Shown piece after piece: positions 59,687-64,000 of a stretch of DNA of 64,000 nt. Within the stretch, counting starts at the first letter, position 1. Every line of letters begins with the position of its first letter. This DNA comes from a virus: positions 1 through 64,000 of the IMG/VR virus record IMGVR_UViG_3300043567_000498; one strand, written 5' to 3'. Both the position numbers and the translations under genes were made by a program. The notes below the pieces were generated by a model. The model was not told the DNA's origin and searched no databases. It was given only the letters and a program-made list of their open reading frames with translations.

Positions 59687-60478
59687 TTAACTTTGAGGTT
59701 GAGAAGGATTAGTAATTCTGCCCAAATAAGGATCATAGTTCATTAAATCATCAATCTTTAAATCAGGTCCTTGATTCTCCCAGAAATTAAGAAGTCCATC
59801 ATGACTCTGGCGATGAAAGACATCAATATGCTCTGGATGAATAGAAGAACCTAGAGCAATCTTATAAAGGAATAAAGGAATTGAAAAAGTGTTTCCGGAA
59901 TTATAAATTAAGTCATCGGCAACTGCTCTTGGCTTTACTCCATTATCTAACTTGTACTTATCATCACGAACATGATGCTTAAGAATTTTTTCTGCATGAT
60001 GACGAGTGATTATATATGCGGCAGTTGAAAAATCATTTACAAATCTTTTATGAAGTTTAACATGTAAATCTCCTGTACAAATAATGGCAAGTTGAATTAC
60101 ATCATAATCATAAGGAACCTTGGAAATAAAATCATTCCAAGTAAAATCCCAACACCTTGCAAGTTGCAAATCCACATCGTCTTCCATAATAACCGCATAA
60201 GGACTATCGGAAGTTTCCACCCAATGCTTAAGTGCTTTAAGGTGGGAAGTAGTACATCCAATTTCTCCCGAAGTCATATTATCGGGATAACGACCCTTAA
60301 TAATATCACTCAAATCATCTTCTCTCCCATCATAGGCAGAAATGCGAGTATAGTTTTCAATATCCCAATACTTAAATTGCTCCTCCATATATTCCTTTCT
60401 TTCTGGTTGCCCATCAAGATTTAGATAATATATTGGACTCATATTTTTGAGTTTATATGCTGATTTATTTTTATCCAT
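59687..60478 (-). CDS. GT25-family glycosyltransferase
   Basis: A 263-aa GT25 protein: MSPIYYLNLDGQPERKEYME, SGEIGCTTSHLKALKHWVET, SPYAVIMEDDVDLQLARCWD with the EDD metal motif, then FSTAAYIITRHHAEKIL. It is a stand-alone version of the GT25 domains in the 959-aa and 447-aa proteins. The family includes LPS galactosyltransferases and the collagen galactosyltransferases of animals. It is the last gene of the right-hand glycan cluster. Acceptor unknown. Confidence 0.85.
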   Translation of the reverse strand: MDKNKSAYKLKNMSPIYYLNLDGQPERKEYMEEQFKYWDIENYTRISAYDGREDDLSDIIKGRYPDNMTSGEIGCTTSHLKALKHWVETSDSPYAVIMEDDVDLQLARCWDFTWNDFISKVPYDYDVIQLAIICTGDLHVKLHKRFVNDFSTAAYIITRHHAEKILKHHVRDDKYKLDNGVKPRAVADDLIYNSGNTFSIPLFLYKIALGSSIHPEHIDVFHRQSHDGLLNFWENQGPDLKIDDLMNYDPYLGRITNPSQPQS

Positions 60479-60481
60479 TTT

Positions 60482-61318
60482 TTAAATTTTATTATTATAA
60501 CAAGAATACTTACGAAGATACTTTTGACTTTGATAATAATTTACAAGTTGAGATTTATTTAATTTTTCTAGATAATTCCAAAGTTCCATGTTTTTTTGCA
60601 AATATGGATTATTATGATTGGAATTTTGACCTCGGGAATGTTCTAGATGGTAAACATAGTCGTCTATTCTTCCTACATTATACCCCATCTTATCAAATCT
60701 AAAGTATCTTTCTTTGTCTTCCGGTGACCAAGACACAAAGTTTTCATTTTCCATACCAGCATCAATGTAGGAATCTTTGTTAAAAAATTGCACATGCCCA
60801 TATTCTGCTTGATATGGTTTGAACTTTTGTTCTAAAATACTAAAATCAAATTCTTGATTTATAAATTTAGTAACTATTTCATCATCCGCAAATATTTGTT
60901 TTTGAAACATACCAAACCCATAGGGATAAACTACATCATAAGACTGATTTAGAATCATTTCACAAGACTTTTGATATGTTTCTGGTCTTAATAATACATC
61001 ACAATCATAATTTACAATAACTTTAGTATTAGAAATAGAAATCATTTCATTGATGATCTTCATCCTATGAAAAACAGGATCTTCCGATTGTTCAAAAAGA
61101 TAAATTAATTGTTTAATATCATCACCAACAAATTCTTCAATTTGAGGGAGAGCATAATCTTTAAAAAATTGATTTGAATCTACTTCTTTGACAATAATAT
61201 TAGTTTTAAAGGTCTTAATAAGAAAGCAAAGAACCGTAATTATGTTTCTAACCCTATCATCAGAGTCAATTCTGATAGGAATCATAAAAGTACAATCAGA
61301 TAAATCTATTTTTTTCAT
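60482..61318 (-). CDS. GT-A glycosyltransferase (galactosyltransferase-like)
   Basis: A 278-aa protein with MKKIDLSDCTFMIPIRIDSD, then KVIVNYDCDVLLRPETYQKS with the DxD-like CD motif, FNKDSYIDAGMENENFVSWS followed by PEDKERYFRF, which resembles the W-G-x-E-D substrate motif of GT7/GT27-type transferases, and RIDDYVYHLEHSRG. The C-terminal AT-rich tail is basic. It overlaps the fucosyltransferase gene by 4 nt. Confidence 0.75.
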   Translation of the reverse strand: MKKIDLSDCTFMIPIRIDSDDRVRNIITVLCFLIKTFKTNIIVKEVDSNQFFKDYALPQIEEFVGDDIKQLIYLFEQSEDPVFHRMKIINEMISISNTKVIVNYDCDVLLRPETYQKSCEMILNQSYDVVYPYGFGMFQKQIFADDEIVTKFINQEFDFSILEQKFKPYQAEYGHVQFFNKDSYIDAGMENENFVSWSPEDKERYFRFDKMGYNVGRIDDYVYHLEHSRGQNSNHNNPYLQKNMELWNYLEKLNKSQLVNYYQSQKYLRKYSCYNNKI

Positions 61319-62097
61319 ATTTTAATCCATCCATCCAAATATAAATCCTGTGTTTGATTTTTAGCAGTATTTCCACTTGTACCAAACCAGTGTAAAGGGG
61401 CAACTACTTTTTTAGATTTTGCCAACCATGCCCCCCACCAAGAGAAAGAAGAATTGGCAATAATATGATAATGGCACATGCTCATTAGACATAAATCAAC
61501 AAATCCATTATGAGATTCGGAAATCATAAATCTATCTGATTCAAATAAAGTCTGAGACTGACACCACCCAACATCATCGGAAAAAATCATTACCGGAATA
61601 TTAGTATTAAATTGCTCTAGTGCCTTTTCATAATATGAAAGATCACATGGCGGATGATTTATAGAATTAGAAACATAATCTGTTCTTCTTACATGTAGAG
61701 CAATAATCTCATCAAAATGAAAATTAGATGTGCAAGGTTCTAAAATATATTCTTTAAACTTAAAGTCTTCTCTGATACTATCTTCAATATGCTTAAAGTA
61801 TTTTTCACTCTGAAAGTATCCATGCAAATTTACATTATCTGGACAATTTCCAACATACTCAGAATCATAATGGAACTGCTTTTCTGTATAAAAATCTGCA
61901 GGAAAAAAACCCACATTTTTTAAATTATTAAGTTCAAATACATCAAATAATTTATTATCTTTCCATTTATCGCCATAGTCTGTTTTAGGAATACAGAAAT
62001 CATATCCTTTTGTTGCAGCAATACCTCTTAACGAAGCATATTGAAACATCTGATTTGCTAAACGTCCATTTTGTCCGAGATAATTAAATCCAATCAT
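61315..62097 (-). CDS. alpha-1,2-fucosyltransferase-like GT11
   Basis: A 260-aa GT11 enzyme. The GT11 N-terminal motif is GFNYLGQNGRLANQMFQYAS; the GDP-fucose motif is ALHVRRTDYV; then PVMIFSDDVGWC and YHIIANSSFSWWGAWLA, all family hallmarks. It would add fucose from GDP-fucose to a galactose or similar residue. It lies between the GT6-like and galactosyltransferase-like genes, so a fucosylated oligosaccharide is plausible. Confidence 0.9.
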   Translation of the reverse strand: MIGFNYLGQNGRLANQMFQYASLRGIAATKGYDFCIPKTDYGDKWKDNKLFDVFELNNLKNVGFFPADFYTEKQFHYDSEYVGNCPDNVNLHGYFQSEKYFKHIEDSIREDFKFKEYILEPCTSNFHFDEIIALHVRRTDYVSNSINHPPCDLSYYEKALEQFNTNIPVMIFSDDVGWCQSQTLFESDRFMISESHNGFVDLCLMSMCHYHIIANSSFSWWGAWLAKSKKVVAPLHWFGTSGNTAKNQTQDLYLDGWIKI

Positions 62098-62101
62098 TTT
62101 A

Positions 62102-62890
62102 TTAGGAATAAAGAACAGTTTTTTTATCGGCAGGAGAGTGAATCATCCTTGCGGAAAAATCAAACTCATTATCGGGATAATTTCCTGGTTTTGCAAATGA
62201 TGGGTGTAAAATATGAAAATCATCATAGTTTTCAATCCTATATCTATTTAAATGACTTTCATCATGAGCCGCTGCCATTACATTATTTTCCAAATCTTTT
62301 TTAATTCTTTCATCAAGTTCATCAATTAATTTAAAAATTTCTGGAATTTTACCACCCCAAATACATCCCTGAAGATATACATCGTCCTTTTCCTCTTCTT
62401 CAGTTACACATGATAAGGATCTTTTATTTCTTTCAAAAGGCAAATATTGAAGAAATTTACTCCAGTTGGCACTAAAAGTCGGATGTTGCACTCCGAAAAA
62501 TGGTTTTTCATCGTTGAAAAAATCTTGATATGTAATTAACTGATCGCAACAATACATATCAGCATCAAAGTATACATACCAATCATAATCCTTTAATTGG
62601 CTTTCAATTTTTTTGATTTCTCCAAATCTTCTCAATCCACCAATACTATTATACATCAAATTATACCAATTATCTGAAGAATAATCTGATGTGGTAATTT
62701 CAATATTTTCAGATGATGGTATAATTTTAATATTGTCTGGAATGTCATCTCCAAGATCTCCATCTGTAAAAACAAAAAAATCTTTCTGACATTCTGGAAC
62801 AAAATATTCCATAAGTGTTTCATAATATTTTGGAAAGAACTTGAGATAATTTCCAGTACCTATAAAATTAATAGCAATTTTTTTATTCAT
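62102..62890 (-). CDS. GT6-family glycosyltransferase
   Basis: A 262-aa GT6 protein. The ATG at 62890 is chosen: it overlaps the end of the GT4 gene by 8 nt, whereas the longer frame runs through that gene. It has IAINFIGTGNYLKFFPKYYE, DWYVYFDADMYCCDQLITYQ (D-x-D), VYLQGCIWGGKIPEIFKLID and AAAHDESHLNRYRI, the GT6 acceptor/catalytic segments known from A/B blood-group and alpha-1,3-galactosyl transferases. It should add Gal or GalNAc to an acceptor, possibly one already fucosylated by its neighbour. Confidence 0.88.
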   Translation of the reverse strand: MNKKIAINFIGTGNYLKFFPKYYETLMEYFVPECQKDFFVFTDGDLGDDIPDNIKIIPSSENIEITTSDYSSDNWYNLMYNSIGGLRRFGEIKKIESQLKDYDWYVYFDADMYCCDQLITYQDFFNDEKPFFGVQHPTFSANWSKFLQYLPFERNKRSLSCVTEEEEKDDVYLQGCIWGGKIPEIFKLIDELDERIKKDLENNVMAAAHDESHLNRYRIENYDDFHILHPSFAKPGNYPDNEFDFSARMIHSPADKKTVLYS

Positions 62891-63839
62891 GTTGACTATC
62901 GGCAATGATTTTTTGAATTGAAGGAATATAATGTTTTTGAAGAATCTCTTTCCAATCAAACTTCTTTGAATATTCTACAATTTCTTTTCTATTATTTACA
63001 GAATATTCTCTATTCTCAATAATTTTACTCTCAACATACTCCAAATCAGAGATTTTATTTTCAGGAATGACTGTAATAAATTCTTTACTAATATCTAAAT
63101 TTGCTCTTCCCCATTCGCAAACAACAACTCCAAGTCCAGCAGAGAGTGCTTCCATACAAACGAGTGGATGTGCTTCACCATCAGAAAGTAAAACAAGATT
63201 TCCATATTGAGTTAAGTCCTTATATAGTGTATCTTTATCCCATTCACCTAGATAATTTTTAGAAGTATCAAATCTACCATCGGCAATATTTCCCGCATAC
63301 CAAAGACTAGAAATAGACTGGAACATAAACTGACGTTTTCTATAATCTATCTTTGCAAGATAAATGGAACGATCCGGATATTCCGGATTATCTACATAAT
63401 CAAATTTAGATCTATTAACTCCATTTGGTGCCAGAAATAACTTATCTTCGGGGATATTCAACAATACTTTATACATATTCCGAATTCCATCAGATAAACA
63501 AAAAGTATTCGGTCTAAGACGAGCAAACTCATTAGCAATATTTACATATCCACCAAAGAGTTCGGGTCTTTCTAAGTAACCATAATGGCTTGTAATTGCC
63601 TTTGGTTGTTTGATATGGGGATATAAAGTAATAAATTCATCGTAATGAATGTGAACAAAATCAGATCCAAAAGAATCAATATCCTTTAGAATCTGATTAT
63701 AATCTTTAGTATTCACAATTTGAACTTGGTGCCCCAGAGATTCCAAAGCAATTTTAGTGTCCCATATAAGAATTTCTACCGCACCCCAAGCAAGAGGTGG
63801 AATAGGCATAATTCCAGGACCAATTAAAGATATTTTCAT
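62883..63839 (-). CDS. GT4-family glycosyltransferase
   Basis: A 318-aa GT-B protein starting MKISLIGPGIMPIPPLAWGA. DFVHIHYDEFITLYPHIKQP and NTFCLSDGIRNMYKV belong to the N-terminal domain. LFLAPNGVNRSKFDY is the hinge, and SDGEAHPLVCMEALSAGLGV is the E-x7-E nucleotide-sugar motif. It is shorter than typical GT4 enzymes (about 360-400 aa). It is the first complete gene of the right-hand cluster. Confidence 0.88.
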   Translation of the reverse strand: MKISLIGPGIMPIPPLAWGAVEILIWDTKIALESLGHQVQIVNTKDYNQILKDIDSFGSDFVHIHYDEFITLYPHIKQPKAITSHYGYLERPELFGGYVNIANEFARLRPNTFCLSDGIRNMYKVLLNIPEDKLFLAPNGVNRSKFDYVDNPEYPDRSIYLAKIDYRKRQFMFQSISSLWYAGNIADGRFDTSKNYLGEWDKDTLYKDLTQYGNLVLLSDGEAHPLVCMEALSAGLGVVVCEWGRANLDISKEFITVIPENKISDLEYVESKIIENREYSVNNRKEIVEYSKKFDWKEILQKHYIPSIQKIIADSQHE

Positions 63840-63842
63840 AAA

Positions 63843-64000
63843 TTATTTCCAATGAGTAAAATCTAAACCAATTTCTTTGAAATATTGAATCCAAGTTTCT
63901 GCAGTATCATACTGAGATGAACGACTGTACTCATGAAACTCAACGTAAAGTTTTTTAATTTTTTTAAAGGATCCACTCTTTTTCATATCTTCAAGGATGG
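63843..64000 (-). CDS. C-terminal fragment of a glycan-cluster gene
   Basis: The gene enters from beyond the right edge; only the last 51 codons are visible. They read ILEDMKKSGSFKKIKKLYVE, then FHEYSRSSQYDTAETWIQYF and end GLDFTHWK. The KKLYVEFHEYS element resembles the C-terminal strand of FkbM methyltransferases (compare AIEFHDEMG in the 552-aa protein), so a methyltransferase is likely but unproven. Confidence 0.5.
   Translation of the reverse strand, partial: ILEDMKKSGSFKKIKKLYVEFHEYSRSSQYDTAETWIQYFKEIGLDFTHWK

Overview
The window is a piece of a T4-like cyanophage (a myovirus of marine-type Synechococcus/Prochlorococcus). The evidence is T4-type baseplate and replication genes (gp48, gp53, gp32, gp33, gp59) beside photosynthesis and cyanobacterial genes: an intron-split psbA, two high-light-inducible genes, a plant-type ferredoxin, phoH, thyX and a DUF4278 peptide. 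Only gp48 and gp53 (39-1665) are on the + strand. Every other gene is on the minus strand, tightly packed, often with ATGA/TGATG/TAATG start-stop overlaps.

Layout: (1) 1-1691, baseplate genes ended by a terminator shared with the convergent gp32. (2) 1705-10431, replication, late transcription and nucleotide metabolism: gp32, DUF1825, gp59, gp33, a PD-(D/E)XK nuclease, PhoH, ThyX, many small cyanophage genes, glutaredoxin, and two free-standing homing endonuclease genes. A structured leader at about 8549-8655 matches the cyanobacterial glutamine aptamer and precedes a Gln-rich DUF4278 peptide. (3) 10468-25990, a glycan/modification island: GT25, GT2, GT9-like and other glycosyltransferases, FkbM and class I methyltransferases, sulfotransferase, 2OG-Fe(II) oxygenase and DUF6165, many of them multi-domain fusions, with RCC1 propeller genes interspersed. 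(4) 26022-54019, adhesins and fibres: two RCC1 propellers, an S74-chaperone collagen-like fibre, LamG proteins, a glycine-rich fibre and two very large collagen-like proteins (1447 and 3203 aa). (5) 54075-59666, HNH endonuclease, small genes, ferredoxin, phosphoesterase, homing endonuclease, psbA with a 209-bp group I intron, and hli genes. (6) 59687-64000, a second glycosyltransferase cluster (GT25, GT11 fucosyltransferase-like, GT6-like, GT4).

Regulation is readable. Eight sigma70-like promoters with exactly 17-bp spacers (TTGACA/TATAAT-like) stand before gp32, the first HNH gene, gp33, the thyX operon, the riboswitch operon, a glycosyltransferase operon, psbA and hli. T4-type late motifs (NATAAATA or CTAAATA) lie about 10-55 nt before many structural, endonuclease and glycan genes. 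The two homing endonuclease genes near thyX and psbA have exact TATAAATA motifs; the thyX-side one sits inside a long inverted repeat.

How it may work together: early genes take over replication and nucleotide supply; psbA/hli/ferredoxin keep light reactions running; the late block builds fibres and adhesins. The adjacent glycosyltransferase, oxygenase and sulfotransferase genes may decorate those fibres or the host surface. That last link is inference. All coordinates, spacers and small-gene translations were derived by hand from the sequence; no database search was run.
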